Shown piece by piece: positions 1 through 8,823 of a stretch of 47,866 nt of DNA (within the stretch, counting starts at the first letter, position 1; every line of letters starts with the position of its first letter). The position numbers and the translations under genes are program-made. This DNA is from Muribaculaceae bacterium (lineage in GTDB: Bacteria > Bacteroidota > Bacteroidia > Bacteroidales > Muribaculaceae), in the NCBI GenBank assembly GCA_016292745.1, contig JAEDFO010000011.1, positions 1-47,866 on the forward strand, given 5' to 3'. A model generated the notes under the pieces. It worked only from the letters and a program-made list of their open reading frames with translations. It was not told where the DNA came from and made no database searches.

Positions 1-1133
1 ACTGTCACAGATATGGTGCCGTCGGGCTGCGAGGTGATGTTGCGCGACGAGAATGAGTTCAGACGCTGTGGGTTACCGCCAAAGTTCAGAATGAAATGCA
101 GCGACGAGTTGTTCACCATTCTCACGTGGCGACGGCCATTGTTGTCAACCTTGAACACTTCAAACTTTACACAGGCACGGAACAGTGCCTCTACAAGTGC
201 CTCATCGCCGGCAATGGTGCCGAACGAGTAGGCCAATGTGCGGCGGGCTTTCAGCGCGTCCTTGATGGCCACCAGCGAGTTGTCGGTGGCAAGTATTAGG
301 GTCATGTTGCGCTGATGACCTTGCATGCCATAATCAACTGCAGTAGTGCGATGAATGTCGGTGTTGGCTGCCATGAAAAAGCCGTTTTCCTTGGCTCGCT
401 TCACCACCGTGGGATAGAATTCCGAGCCGTTCATTATCTCAACTCCGTCAATCAGATGCTCGGCATACACCTGCTTCTCGAATTCGGTCATCTCAAGCGA
501 TTTCCGACGCCATCCGGGATGGTTATGCATAATCAGGGCTCCCTGGGCGCGGGCGTTGCGCATCGACTGTGCCGGGTCGGCATCGTAGATGGTGTTGGCA
601 TCATCTACAAACAGGGCGTTGTAGTGTCCGATGGTTTCCGGGCTGCGGGTTATTTCGGCCCCGGGAATGATGGTGATGCCATAGTTCTCTGCCTCTTTCT
701 GGGCGGCAAGATATGGCACATTGAGGTCGGCAAGTATGCCGGTATTGTCGGCTGCCTTGTCTATCACGTTATGGTTCACGGCCTTGGTGTCAGCCGGCAA
801 ATATCCTTTGAGGAATTTGAGCATGGTGGGTTCCCAGCGACGATACTCCACATGGTCGGTGATGGCAAGAACATCAAGCCCATCGGTCCACGCCTCTAGC
901 ACCCGGTATTCGGGTGTAGTGGATGCGTCGGAATATACGGTATGACAATGGAGGTCGGCCTTCAAAACGGTGTAGCCCTCGACCTTCGGAATTACAAACT
1001 CATGGCGCATCGACTCGTTGCGCAAGGTGTGCCGCGCCATGTCCCGATTGTCATGGTCCTGATAGTAAATCGATTGGCTGGCTGCGGTAAGCGCCAGCGT
1101 TGCAGTAGCGGCAAAAATGATGAGTTGTTTCAT
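1..1133 (-). CDS. Secreted PHP-domain phosphoesterase, C-terminus cut by window edge
   Basis: About 377 residues are visible from the ATG at 1133; the frame is still open at base 1, so the C-terminus is missing. The N-terminus (MKQLIIFAATATLALTAAS) is a signal peptide, so the protein is exported, probably to the periplasm. PHP metal-site motifs appear in order: DLHCHTVYSDA, ITDHVEY, GAEITR, HNHPGW and NTDIHR. PHP enzymes hydrolyse phosphoesters with a two- or three-metal centre; secreted Bacteroidales members resemble Sb-PDE-type phosphodiesterases (family knowledge, from memory). It is a paralogue of the PHP gene at 39130-40215, which has the same motif order and sits with a SusC/SusD pair. 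Nothing in view shows this copy's downstream partner. Substrate unknown. Confidence 0.85.
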   Translation of the reverse strand, partial: MKQLIIFAATATLALTAASQSIYYQDHDNRDMARHTLRNESMRHEFVIPKVEGYTVLKADLHCHTVYSDASTTPEYRVLEAWTDGLDVLAITDHVEYRRWEPTMLKFLKGYLPADTKAVNHNVIDKAADNTGILADLNVPYLAAQKEAENYGITIIPGAEITRSPETIGHYNALFVDDANTIYDADPAQSMRNARAQGALIMHNHPGWRRKSLEMTEFEKQVYAEHLIDGVEIMNGSEFYPTVVKRAKENGFFMAANTDIHRTTAVDYGMQGHQRNMTLILATDNSLVAIKDALKARRTLAYSFGTIAGDEALVEALFRACVKFEVFKVDNNGRRHVRMVNNSSLHFILNFGGNPQRLNSFSSRNITSQPDGTISVT

Positions 1134-1348
1134 GATTTTATTATTTTATGGTTAACGTCGCTCCTGATATCGGATAATGGCTATTTTGAGCCTAACTATG
1201 GAAAATCCGAAAACAATCAGAACGACAACTCGATGATAATTATTTATCGGTAAAGTTAATGAATTTGCCAAACATTTTCGCCTTTTTACGGTTTTTATTG
1301 CTTAATCTGCATTTTTTAGCGTTGCTATTGTTCTTGCCTATTGAAAAA

Positions 1349-1374
1349 GATGCGCTCCAACGCTGGAACGCATC
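1349..1374 (-). terminator. Rho-independent terminator of the LRR gene
   Basis: Read on the minus strand, an 11-bp stem (GATGCGTTCCA / TGGAGCGCATC, with one G:U pair) and a 4-nt loop are followed directly by TTTTT. It lies 38 nt beyond the stop codon of the LRR gene at 1412 and upstream of the PHP gene, so it separates the two transcription units. The rest of the 278-base gap (1134-1411) is AT-rich and presumably holds the PHP promoter; I found no clear TAnnTTTG box there. Confidence 0.8.
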
Positions 1375-1411
1375 TCTTGAATTATTATTTGCTATGCCGC
1401 CGAAGCGCAGA

Positions 1412-3286
1412 TTATCTGACTATTACCTTCTTCCTGGATACTGTGCCATCGGAATACTTGCAAAGTTCTATCACAACATCGCCGGAATTTACTGTAGGCA
1501 CTGGCTGACCGGCCAAGTTGTAATACACTACCGATATCACACTCTTTCCTGTCACACTGACATTGTCAATTCCGTCGGATATCAAACTGAAATTAGCAAA
1601 CTTTCCCCAATTGGCATCGGCCTTGTATGCCTCGATTGCTTCGTTCGATGGAAGATACAATGTGCCGTTTGAATATGCCTTTTCAGTAAAGTTAACCCCT
1701 GCTACGGGCACCGGATTAAAGCAATAAACATCTGTAATTGCATTACATACATTGAATGCATTGCCTGCTATAGCCGTCACATTTTCACCAAGTCTCACTG
1801 TCTTCAAGTTGGCGTTTTGTGCAAATGCCATAGCGTTGACACTCGTAAGGTTGCTATTGCTGATGAAGTGTTCGATACTGGTGTTTCTTATTGCCTGAGC
1901 ATCGATAACTGTGACTGTTTCCGGCAAAGTATATGTAGTCTCAACTCTTCCCCCGGGATATGCAACAAGTGTCGTCATATCCTTATTATATAGAATGCCG
2001 TCGACAACTGCAAAATTTGCATTTCCCTCTGCCAGCTCTATTGCTGCCAACGATGATGTACCGGTGCACAATCCGGCTCCTATGGTTTCTACATTCGAGC
2101 CTATTACAAGCGTTTTCAATCCTGTGGCATTGAAGAACAACGTGCTGCCGACACTCTTAACTGTTTCCGGTATAACATAATTCTCGAGGCTTGTACAGCG
2201 ATAGAATGCCGATGCCCCTATTGTCTCGAGTTTATTGCTTTCCACATTGGTGAGTGAGCTACAATCCGAGAAGGCAAATTCACCAACTTCGGTCACATTA
2301 TTCAGATTTACCGATGCCAAGGCTGTACACGACGAGAAGCAGTTGTCGCCGATTTTTGTAACCGAACCCGACAATGCCACCGATGGAAGGGCTTCGCAAT
2401 TGGCAAATGCCTGCATACCTATCTCTTTCAGTGTCGACGGGAAACTGATATTCTTGAATCCGCCGAAACCAAATGCGCTCTGACCGATGCTTTCTACGCC
2501 TTCGGGTATCACAAGCTCCTCCAAGGCGCAAAGGTCGAAGAAGCAATTTCGAGGTATTGTTTTCAGCCCTGCAGGCAGAGAAAGGCTTGTTATGCCTTCA
2601 CATCCCATAAATGCGCTCTCACTAAGTTCTGTATTGCTGCTTTCGATTGCGAGCGTTGTGAGTGTGCTGTTATTATAAAATGCATACGCATCTACCGATT
2701 TCACACTGGAGGGTATGGTTACATCTACCAGATATTCCTGTCCCGACTGGAACGAACCTTCGTACAATTGCTCTACAAACGAAGGTATAGTAAACTGGGT
2801 TACATTCTTTCCCGGAGGGAATACAAGCAATGTTTTCTTGTCGGCAGAATACAATATGCCGTCTTCAGATGCAAACACTGGGTTCCCTTCCTCGATATTG
2901 ATGGCCGCAACCGTACAGCAGTCAAAGCAGCTGCCGCCTACCGAGGCCAGAGCCTTCGAGAATGTAAACTCCACATCATATGCCTCTGCCCAGGAAAATG
3001 CACAATCACCGATAGCGGTAATCGTTTCCGGAAAAACGATGCTTTCGCTAAACACCGCTTCCTCGAATGCATACTCTCCAATCTCGGTAACTGTGTAGGT
3101 AACTTCATTGTTTACTACCGTGCTCGAGAAATCGGAATTCTTAAGATCGGCATATCCCTCATCTGAATATACAATGGCCACTGTATTCTCCGAAGTAGTT
3201 TCATAATTTAACTTTCCCACTGTGAAGCTTTCTGCCATAACACTAAATGCACAGGTTGCAAATAGGAGTAAAATTGCTTTCTTCAT
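1412..3286 (-). CDS. BspA-like leucine-rich repeat (LRR_5) surface protein
   Basis: 624 residues. I chose the ATG at 3286 because it gives a clean signal peptide (MKKAILLLFATCAFSVMAES); an in-frame ATG at 3397 would add 37 residues that do not look like an export signal. The mature part is a run of about 23-residue LRR_5 units of the BspA/Treponema pallidum type (for example IGDCAFSWAE, LKEIGMQAFANCEAL, VTKIGDNCFSSCTAL, VTEVGEFAFSDCSSL). These repeats usually mediate adhesion or protein binding at the surface. The last ~50 residues (VVYYNLAGQPVP ... KKVIVR) resemble the short C-terminal beta domain of secreted Bacteroidales proteins, possibly a type IX secretion sorting domain (inference). 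It is a single-gene unit with its own promoter and terminator. Confidence 0.85.
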   Translation of the reverse strand: MKKAILLLFATCAFSVMAESFTVGKLNYETTSENTVAIVYSDEGYADLKNSDFSSTVVNNEVTYTVTEIGEYAFEEAVFSESIVFPETITAIGDCAFSWAEAYDVEFTFSKALASVGGSCFDCCTVAAINIEEGNPVFASEDGILYSADKKTLLVFPPGKNVTQFTIPSFVEQLYEGSFQSGQEYLVDVTIPSSVKSVDAYAFYNNSTLTTLAIESSNTELSESAFMGCEGITSLSLPAGLKTIPRNCFFDLCALEELVIPEGVESIGQSAFGFGGFKNISFPSTLKEIGMQAFANCEALPSVALSGSVTKIGDNCFSSCTALASVNLNNVTEVGEFAFSDCSSLTNVESNKLETIGASAFYRCTSLENYVIPETVKSVGSTLFFNATGLKTLVIGSNVETIGAGLCTGTSSLAAIELAEGNANFAVVDGILYNKDMTTLVAYPGGRVETTYTLPETVTVIDAQAIRNTSIEHFISNSNLTSVNAMAFAQNANLKTVRLGENVTAIAGNAFNVCNAITDVYCFNPVPVAGVNFTEKAYSNGTLYLPSNEAIEAYKADANWGKFANFSLISDGIDNVSVTGKSVISVVYYNLAGQPVPTVNSGDVVIELCKYSDGTVSRKKVIVR

Positions 3287-3415
3287 AAGCCTGATAATTT
3301 TTAAATGAATAGATGGTTTTAGATTGATGGTATTAATGTCAGTTTTGTAGTTGGTTCCGTTTCCAAAATAGTTACAATGAAGAGTGGACAGTTGCAAGCA
3401 TTTATCACACGCTTA

Positions 3416-3445
3416 CAAATATATGCCAATTTCACTAAAAATCAA
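3416..3445 (-). promoter_or_regulatory. Bacteroidota-type promoter of the LRR gene
   Basis: Minus strand: TTG (3443-3445), a 19-nt spacer, then TATATTTG (3416-3423), a full match to TAnnTTTG with canonical spacing. Start of transcription would fall near 3409, giving a leader of about 120 nt before the ATG at 3286. Confidence 0.65.
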
Positions 3446-3552
3446 TGAAATCAACACAATTTATGTCGAAAATATGAAAAAAATATTATTATTTGTATCG
3501 AGAAATGCCGAATCGGTGAGAATTTCTTCGCCTGGACCGAAGTATTTTGTGG

Positions 3553-4428
3553 TTATTCGGCCATTGCAGCACGCTCAAAGCATTTTGCAAAGAAAAGCAT
3601 CTGATAATCAATGGAATTGGTCCAGTATTTCCACGAGTGGTTGCCCGGACGCACAATGAAATCGTGGCCGATGCCTTGCTGGAGCAATGCCTCGTGCAGC
3701 CGGTTGTTCACCTCGAAGAAGAAATCGTCGTAGCCGCAGTCGAATATAATGTTCAGCTTGCCGTTGCTCAGCGAGGGCACCAGATTGATTACCGAATGCG
3801 CCTTCCAGTTGTCGAGATGCTCATCCTGCTTGCCTAACAGATTGTCGAGGTTCCATTTGCCCGGAAACGGCACAATGTCCACTCCGCCGCTCATGCTGCC
3901 AGCCGAGGCAAATACGTCGGGATGGCGGAATGCCAGCCACAATGCCCCGTGGCCGCCCATGCTCAAGCCGGTGATGGCGCGCATATCGCGCTCGGGAAGG
4001 GTGCGGAAACGCGAGTCGATGCATGGAATGAGTTCATTGATAAAAAATGATTCCATCTGCGAATCGGCGAGCATCGGCGAGTCGATATACCAGCTCTTCA
4101 GCCCGTCGGGGCACACTATGATGGTGCCATATTCGGTGGCCATGTCGGCAAGCTCCGGGTCGGTGATAGTCCATTTGGCATAGTTGTCGCCAAAGCCATG
4201 AAGCAGATAAAGCACCGGGAACTGCACCTCCTGCATCTCTGCATCGAAATACTGCGACGGCACTATCACCACTGCCTTTACCGTAGTCTGCAGGTGTGTG
4301 CTGTTGATAGCAATAGTGTCAACGCACTCATAATCAAGCATCTCGTCGGCATTCTCGGCTCGCATGCTTCCCAGGGGAAGCATCAGCAAAACAGCCGACA
4401 GAAATAGTATATCTCGCAAATGTTTCAT
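3553..4428 (-). CDS. Secreted alpha/beta-hydrolase esterase (enterochelin esterase / feruloyl esterase-like)
   Basis: 291 residues with an N-terminal signal peptide (about residues 1-24, ending SMRAEN). The alpha/beta-hydrolase fold of the putative-esterase family (Esterase D / XynZ / Fes-like) shows as LYLLHGFGDN for the oxyanion region, GLSMGG with nucleophile Ser156, an acid in DCGYDD (Asp230 or Asp234), and His264 in PGNHSW. Such periplasmic enzymes usually cleave acyl or acetyl/feruloyl esters from glycans or small molecules. It has its own promoter-like box and no obvious operon partner; the next gene upstream (OmpP1-like) has its own terminator-like hairpin. Substrate cannot be told from sequence. 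Confidence 0.85.
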   Translation of the reverse strand: MKHLRDILFLSAVLLMLPLGSMRAENADEMLDYECVDTIAINSTHLQTTVKAVVIVPSQYFDAEMQEVQFPVLYLLHGFGDNYAKWTITDPELADMATEYGTIIVCPDGLKSWYIDSPMLADSQMESFFINELIPCIDSRFRTLPERDMRAITGLSMGGHGALWLAFRHPDVFASAGSMSGGVDIVPFPGKWNLDNLLGKQDEHLDNWKAHSVINLVPSLSNGKLNIIFDCGYDDFFFEVNNRLHEALLQQGIGHDFIVRPGNHSWKYWTNSIDYQMLFFAKCFERAAMAE

Positions 4429-4492
4429 GACAAATCACTGTTTAAAAAGTGTGGTGGAATGCATCGCCATGATGCACCAAACCTCAATAATA

Positions 4493-4526
4493 CAAAAGTA
4501 ACAAAATATGCCGAATACCACCCAAA
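4493..4526 (-). promoter_or_regulatory. Candidate promoter of the esterase gene
   Basis: Minus strand: TTTG (4523-4526) and TACTTTTG (4493-4500, full match to TAnnTTTG), separated by 22 nt, slightly longer than the usual 19-21. It lies 65 nt upstream of the esterase ATG. Confidence 0.5.
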
Positions 4527-4605
4527 ATATTAAAAATTATCTGCACCCCAGCACATAATCACCCATCCCAATCCTCGTCACCACAAAAACACCGAATGAA
4601 AAGAA

Positions 4606-4637
4606 TGGGGAGCCCGCTTCAACCAGCAGTCTCCCCA
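4606..4637 (-). terminator. Terminator-like hairpin after the OmpP1/FadL gene
   Basis: Minus strand: TGGGGAG and CTCCCCA (7 bp) enclose an 18-nt loop, followed by TTCTTTTC. It sits 43 nt beyond the stop of the gene at 4680-6092. The large loop and interrupted T-run make it a moderate call. Confidence 0.5.
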
Positions 4638-4679
4638 CCAATCAATCTATGAGTGTGGAAAAACGGAATTTCCTATTGT

Positions 4680-6092
4680 TTAGAATGCGATGTTAACGCC
4701 CAATCCGAGCACTCGGTTGGTTCGATAATAGTGGTCAACCTTGTCGCCTATTGGAGTCGGGGTCACCACATCGCGGGTCTTGTAGAATGTCTGCATCCAA
4801 CCCAGGTCAACGCTGGTGCGGTTGGTAACATTAACGCGCACACCGGCGCCCACGCTGTGGCTCGAGGTCACGAAGCTAAGGTCGCTCAGATGGCCGTCGG
4901 CAAGGTCGTAGTTGGTTGTCTGCCATCCGGCCGACACTGTAACCCACTTGCACAGGTCGTATTCGACGCCGGCAAGCACTTCCCATGTGCCACCGTTAAC
5001 CAGTTCCTGCTTGTCGCCATATTGTACGGCATTCTTGTCGTCGAAGTAGTGATATCCGGCATTTATGCGAAGTTCCTTGATGGGCGAATACATGGCACCA
5101 ACAGTCAAGAAGCCCGGCACATCGGCAGCTATCTTGCTCCCGTCGGCAAACTGACCCAGAACGGGGTTCTGCTGTGCCAACATGGCTGCGTAGTCGTTCA
5201 TCTCGGTCTTGTTTTTCAGACAGAAATGTGTGCGAAACTCATATTTTGCTGCCACATTCCAGTGATTGTTTATCTTCCAGTCGATGCCGATAATCGGAGC
5301 CACACCAAAGCCGGTCTGGTCGGCATTGAGCGAGATGCTCGAAGCCTCGAGCTGAGCATTTATCTGCTGCTCCACGGCCTGCTGATAGGCTTCGCCCACA
5401 GGCGAGGTGGCCACCAGCTTGGCATTGATATCGGTTACCCAACCATTGTAGTTACAGGAGGCTATAACGCCGCGCAAACCCACATATGCTGCCAGGTTAT
5501 TGGTAATCTTATATGTTCCGCCAAGCGTTACCCCGAAAAAGTATTGACGGCCCTTCATATATGCGTTCATATCGTAGCCGCCGAAGCTCAAATGCTCAGC
5601 CATGTTGGCTGCCTGCAGCGCGCCGTTCACACCGCTGATAATCTGACTTGAATAGAGCGACTCAAACGAGCCCAGACCATTGTCGAACTCGCACTTGCCG
5701 CCTCCGCCCATCAGTGCAAAGCAAGCGCCCACCGACCATCGGTCGGCAACATAGGCTGCCTGGAAACTCGGAATCACCGGAGCCTTGGCATCGCCCTCAA
5801 ACTTGTGGGTGGGATTCGGGTTCGAGATGTTGTAGTTGAACAGGGGGAAAGTGGTAGTGATGTCGCGGTTCTGCTTGGCATTCTGGATGTTTAGGCTCAA
5901 GTGAAAACCCTTCTTGAGGAATGCCACACCTGCCGGGTTCATATAAGCACCCGTGATGTCGATTACCGCCTCTTGACTAAGCTGACGCAAAAACGCAGCG
6001 TTCTGGTTTGTGTTGGTCAGCAGACCGCCAGCTATCGCAGTGGCGGTGCTAATCCCGGCTAATGCCAGGCTAATTAGTTGCTTTTTTATCAT
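4680..6092 (-). CDS. FadL/OmpP1-family outer-membrane transport protein
   Basis: 470 residues, signal peptide about 1-21 (MIKKQLISLALAGISTATAI). The region just after it (NQNAAFLRQLSQEAVIDITG followed by AYMNPAGVAFL) is the family signature: an N-terminal hatch segment with the NPAG motif. The remainder alternates short beta strands and turns and ends in a C-terminal aromatic strand (VLGLGVNIAF), as expected of a 14-strand barrel. Family members pass hydrophobic compounds such as long-chain fatty acids across the outer membrane. The length fits the family. It stands alone between an esterase and a repeat-rich gap; a functional link with the esterase is possible but unsupported. Confidence 0.9.
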   Translation of the reverse strand: MIKKQLISLALAGISTATAIAGGLLTNTNQNAAFLRQLSQEAVIDITGAYMNPAGVAFLKKGFHLSLNIQNAKQNRDITTTFPLFNYNISNPNPTHKFEGDAKAPVIPSFQAAYVADRWSVGACFALMGGGGKCEFDNGLGSFESLYSSQIISGVNGALQAANMAEHLSFGGYDMNAYMKGRQYFFGVTLGGTYKITNNLAAYVGLRGVIASCNYNGWVTDINAKLVATSPVGEAYQQAVEQQINAQLEASSISLNADQTGFGVAPIIGIDWKINNHWNVAAKYEFRTHFCLKNKTEMNDYAAMLAQQNPVLGQFADGSKIAADVPGFLTVGAMYSPIKELRINAGYHYFDDKNAVQYGDKQELVNGGTWEVLAGVEYDLCKWVTVSAGWQTTNYDLADGHLSDLSFVTSSHSVGAGVRVNVTNRTSVDLGWMQTFYKTRDVVTPTPIGDKVDHYYRTNRVLGLGVNIAF

Positions 6093-6199
6093 TACGTTAA
6101 GTGTAAGGTTTATATATTGCTGCTTATGTAGGCAATGGCAAGCAGCGTCGTCCGACGCGCCAAAGAGTCCAAAAAATGCTCACTTTTGCAACTTTAGTG

Positions 6200-6207
6200 C
6201 AAAAGTA
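6200..6207 (-). promoter_or_regulatory. -7 box of the OmpP1/FadL gene
   Basis: Minus strand TACTTTTG, a full match to TAnnTTTG, 107 nt upstream of the ATG at 6092. No convincing TTTG at the -33 position, so this is a partial call. Confidence 0.45.
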
Positions 6208-6280
6208 ATACATTATATTGGAAAAATCAGCAAATCAGACCAAGAATTTGGCAAAAATGAACATCCACCCCGCCATCGCA

Positions 6281-6499
6281 CCACAAAATTAGCGCCAAAA
6301 CCACCCGCCACATTGCGAAAACTGCCACAACACAATGGCGCCGGGCGGGCAACGCCCGAGGCGATGTGCGCCGTTAGTGCCCTCGATTGCTGTGAACGCC
6401 GTCGTTGCCTTGGGCCAATAGCAACATTGCGTCTACCGGCTGGTGGCGGTGGTGGCGGTTTTCGCAATGTGGCGGGTGGTTTTGGTGGTAATTTTGTGG
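6281..6499. repeat. 219-bp palindromic element with 48-nt inverted terminal repeats
   Basis: The left arm 6281-6328 is the reverse complement of the right arm 6452-6499 with 45 of 48 positions identical. The right arm begins GTGGCGGTTTTCGCAATG and ends GGTAATTTTGTGG. The 123-nt interior includes a small GC hairpin (6342-6358). The 48-nt core recurs at 13595-13643 and 33768-33815. No transposase is encoded, and no target-site duplication is visible at the edges. It could be a MITE-like or REP/BIME-like element. It occupies most of the 595-base gene-free stretch 6093-6687. Open frames across it read Gly-rich sequence in several frames and I treat them as non-coding. Confidence 0.75.
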
Positions 6500-6537
6500 C
6501 GTTGCAATTCGGGTAGCCGGGCGGCCATGCGGCCGGT

Positions 6538-6580
6538 ACCCCACACAGACTCGCTCCGTTGGGGCTCGCTTGTGTGGGGT
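6538..6580. repeat. 10-bp stem-loop in the gap before the terminase gene
   Basis: ACCCCACACA (6538-6547) pairs with TGTGTGGGGT (6571-6580) around a 23-nt loop that contains CTCGCT twice. There is no T-run on either strand, so it is not a clear terminator. It is part of the same palindrome-rich patch as the 219-bp element. Confidence 0.55.
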
Positions 6581-6687
6581 CAGCTAAGGGGTTGCTTCTC
6601 CGAGGCAAAAAGCCCTATGGGCTGGTTCCGCCACTTTGATTTATTAACTTACACAGATGGTCTGTGTCTTAACTTTAATATAATGCT

Positions 6688-8604
6688 ATGAAAGATTTTA
6701 GCGAAATGAGTATTGATGAGCTTCGTGCTCTTGACATCGGTGCTGTGGTGGCTGAAAGCCGTCGCCGCGGGGGTGAACGTGGGCATAGGGCTGATGCTGA
6801 GACGGGTCGCGGCTGCTCCGGAGAGCGGCAGAAGACGCTTATCCCGGCCATGGGTGTGCTGTGGCTGCCGGTGTCGATGGTCGAAGATGCCCGGTTCTCG
6901 CCCGACATGGATGAGGATGCGCTGGTGCGTCTGCGCTTTGAGCACGATTTTGAGTTCTGGTGCCATCGTTGTGTGGTGATACAAGACAAGATGGGTTGCG
7001 GAGCCATTTCGTTTGACCTTAACAGTGGACAGCGGAAGGTGGTAGAACGCCTTGAGGCGATGCGTCGTGCCGATATGCCGCTACGGATGATAGTGCTGAA
7101 GGCTCGCCAGTGGGGGTGCTCGACGCTGATAGAGACCTATATGCAGTGGATTCAGATTGTGCACAAGCGATACTGGAACAGCCTGGTGTGTGCGCAGAAC
7201 CGCGATACGGCGACGGTGATGAAGCGTCACTACGAGATGACGCTCCAGCACTACCCCGACGAGTATTGGGACGAGGCTGAGCGTCGGGGACTGAAGAGTG
7301 TAGGTGGCAGCCGTTCGCTCTATAATGTTAACGGGCGCGACTGCACGATGCTGTTGGCGAGTGCCCGCACTGTGAATGCTGCCCGAGGCAACGACATAGC
7401 CATGGCACACCTGTCGGAAGTTGCGTTCTGGAGCGAGCGTGGCAACAACGGAGCCGGGGAGGTTATACGCTCGATATGCGCATCGGTGGCATTGCTTCCT
7501 ATGACGATGGTTGTGCTTGAGAGCACCGCCAACGGCACCGGGGGGTACTTTAACCGCGAATGGGTGAGTGCGTGCGCAGGAAAGTCGGACAAGGAACCGG
7601 TGTTTGTGGCATGGTTCGAGATAGAGTACCACGTGCTGCCCGTAGGCAATGCCAAGGCGCTGTGGGAGAGTCTTGACGACTACGAGCTGCGCATATGGAA
7701 CGAACACCGGCTCACCTTGGAGCAGATAAACTGGTATCATCATCGACGGATGGAGTACGAAACCCCGAAGGCCATGATGGCAGAGTATCCGAGCGATGCA
7801 GCCGAGGCGTTCTCGGCCACCGAAACGAGTGTGTTCGACGAGGGTGCGCTGAAGGAGCTACGCGAGCGTTGCTGCCGGCCGATAGCCATAGGCGAACTTG
7901 TGGGCGCCGAGCCCAAGGGTCCAGAATCGCTCGAGAAGATACATTTCGAGGCGCGCGACGACGGGCAGCTGTTTCTCTGGCAGTATCCCGACACTACCGT
8001 TAAACTGAAGAACCGCTACATTGTGGCTGTCGACATAGGCGGACGCAGCGATGCCAGCGACTTTTCGGTGATAGCCGTGTTCGACCGTCTGAATCCCGCC
8101 CGGCCCGAATTGGTGGCCCAGTGGCGCGGCCACGTTGACCACGACATACTGGCATGGATGGCGGCACGGGTGGCTCGTTGGTATGCCGATGCCCTGCTGA
8201 TAATAGAGAGTAACACCTTGGAGAGCGACCGCACCGAAGGCGACCACGGCGAGTTCATACTCCACGAGCTGGAGCGTCACTACCGTAACCTGTACCGTCG
8301 GCCCGACGGCAAGCCCGGGTTTCACACCAACCGAGCCACCAAGACCCTCATTGTGAACAATCTGATAGGGATGGTGCGCGACCGCGCCTACATTGAGCGC
8401 GACGTAATGGCAATCGACGAAGCGCTGGCTTACGAGCGCAAGCCCCGAGGAGCCTTCGGCGCCAAGGACGGCATGCACGACGACATACTCATCACCCGCG
8501 CCATGGCACTGGCTTACTGCGCCGAGGCATATATGGCCGACATACGTCGAAAGCGCGTGGCAGCCTCGATTGAGGCTTGTGTGCACGATAAGCCGCCAAA
8601 CTAA
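6688..8604 (+). CDS. Phage-type terminase large subunit (TerL), orphan
   Basis: 638 residues, ATG at 6688. An N-terminal ATPase half has a deviant Walker A (KARQWGCST, about 139-146), a Walker B with catalytic Glu (AMAHLSEVAFW, Glu244) and a coupling-type motif (VVLESTANG, 276-284). A C-terminal RNase H-like nuclease half has acidic residues in VAVDIGGRSDASDFS (Asp449), IIESN (Glu507) and MHDDI (Asp598/Asp599). This is the two-domain layout of the motor that cuts and packages phage DNA, and all expected catalytic positions appear intact. There is no small terminase, portal, capsid, tail or integrase gene nearby; neighbours are an outer-membrane porin and korA. It may be a relic of a prophage, a domesticated enzyme, or a terminase-fold nuclease with another role. 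GC-rich codon use matches the neighbours, so it is not obviously recent. Confidence 0.8.
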   Translation: MKDFSEMSIDELRALDIGAVVAESRRRGGERGHRADAETGRGCSGERQKTLIPAMGVLWLPVSMVEDARFSPDMDEDALVRLRFEHDFEFWCHRCVVIQDKMGCGAISFDLNSGQRKVVERLEAMRRADMPLRMIVLKARQWGCSTLIETYMQWIQIVHKRYWNSLVCAQNRDTATVMKRHYEMTLQHYPDEYWDEAERRGLKSVGGSRSLYNVNGRDCTMLLASARTVNAARGNDIAMAHLSEVAFWSERGNNGAGEVIRSICASVALLPMTMVVLESTANGTGGYFNREWVSACAGKSDKEPVFVAWFEIEYHVLPVGNAKALWESLDDYELRIWNEHRLTLEQINWYHHRRMEYETPKAMMAEYPSDAAEAFSATETSVFDEGALKELRERCCRPIAIGELVGAEPKGPESLEKIHFEARDDGQLFLWQYPDTTVKLKNRYIVAVDIGGRSDASDFSVIAVFDRLNPARPELVAQWRGHVDHDILAWMAARVARWYADALLIIESNTLESDRTEGDHGEFILHELERHYRNLYRRPDGKPGFHTNRATKTLIVNNLIGMVRDRAYIERDVMAIDEALAYERKPRGAFGAKDGMHDDILITRAMALAYCAEAYMADIRRKRVAASIEACVHDKPPN

Positions 8605-8704
8605 GTATCCGGCCATAAAGTGCCGACTTCCAGCATGTTAGATGCGGCATTCGAGGGCCAAAAACAAAAATAAATCGGCAAATAAAATAAATAAGTCGAA
8701 AAAA

Positions 8705-8735
8705 ATTGCAATTGTTAAGCTTTTGCTTACCTTTG
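8705..8735 (+). promoter_or_regulatory. Promoter of korAB
   Basis: ATTG (8705-8708), a 19-nt spacer and TACCTTTG (8728-8735) match the Bacteroidota housekeeping promoter. It lies in a 219-base AT-rich gap between the terminase gene and korA; transcription would begin near 8742, about 80 nt before the korA ATG. Confidence 0.7.
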
Positions 8736-8823
8736 CCGATAATTATTTGAGATTAATAAATTGCGATAAATATCCAATATCAATTAAATCCGTTCCGAAA
8801 GGAAAATAAAACAATCAGGTTTT

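Noticed and set aside
6010..6608. Gly-rich open frames on both strands across 6.0-6.6 kb (GGFRNVAGGFGGNFV)
   Set aside because: They arise from the inverted repeat core, which is dispersed in gaps at other sites; similar frames recur wherever the core does, without start signals or conservation of the rest.
6688..8604. A prophage around the terminase gene
   Set aside because: No other phage gene, att repeat or integrase is found; both flanks are ordinary host genes.
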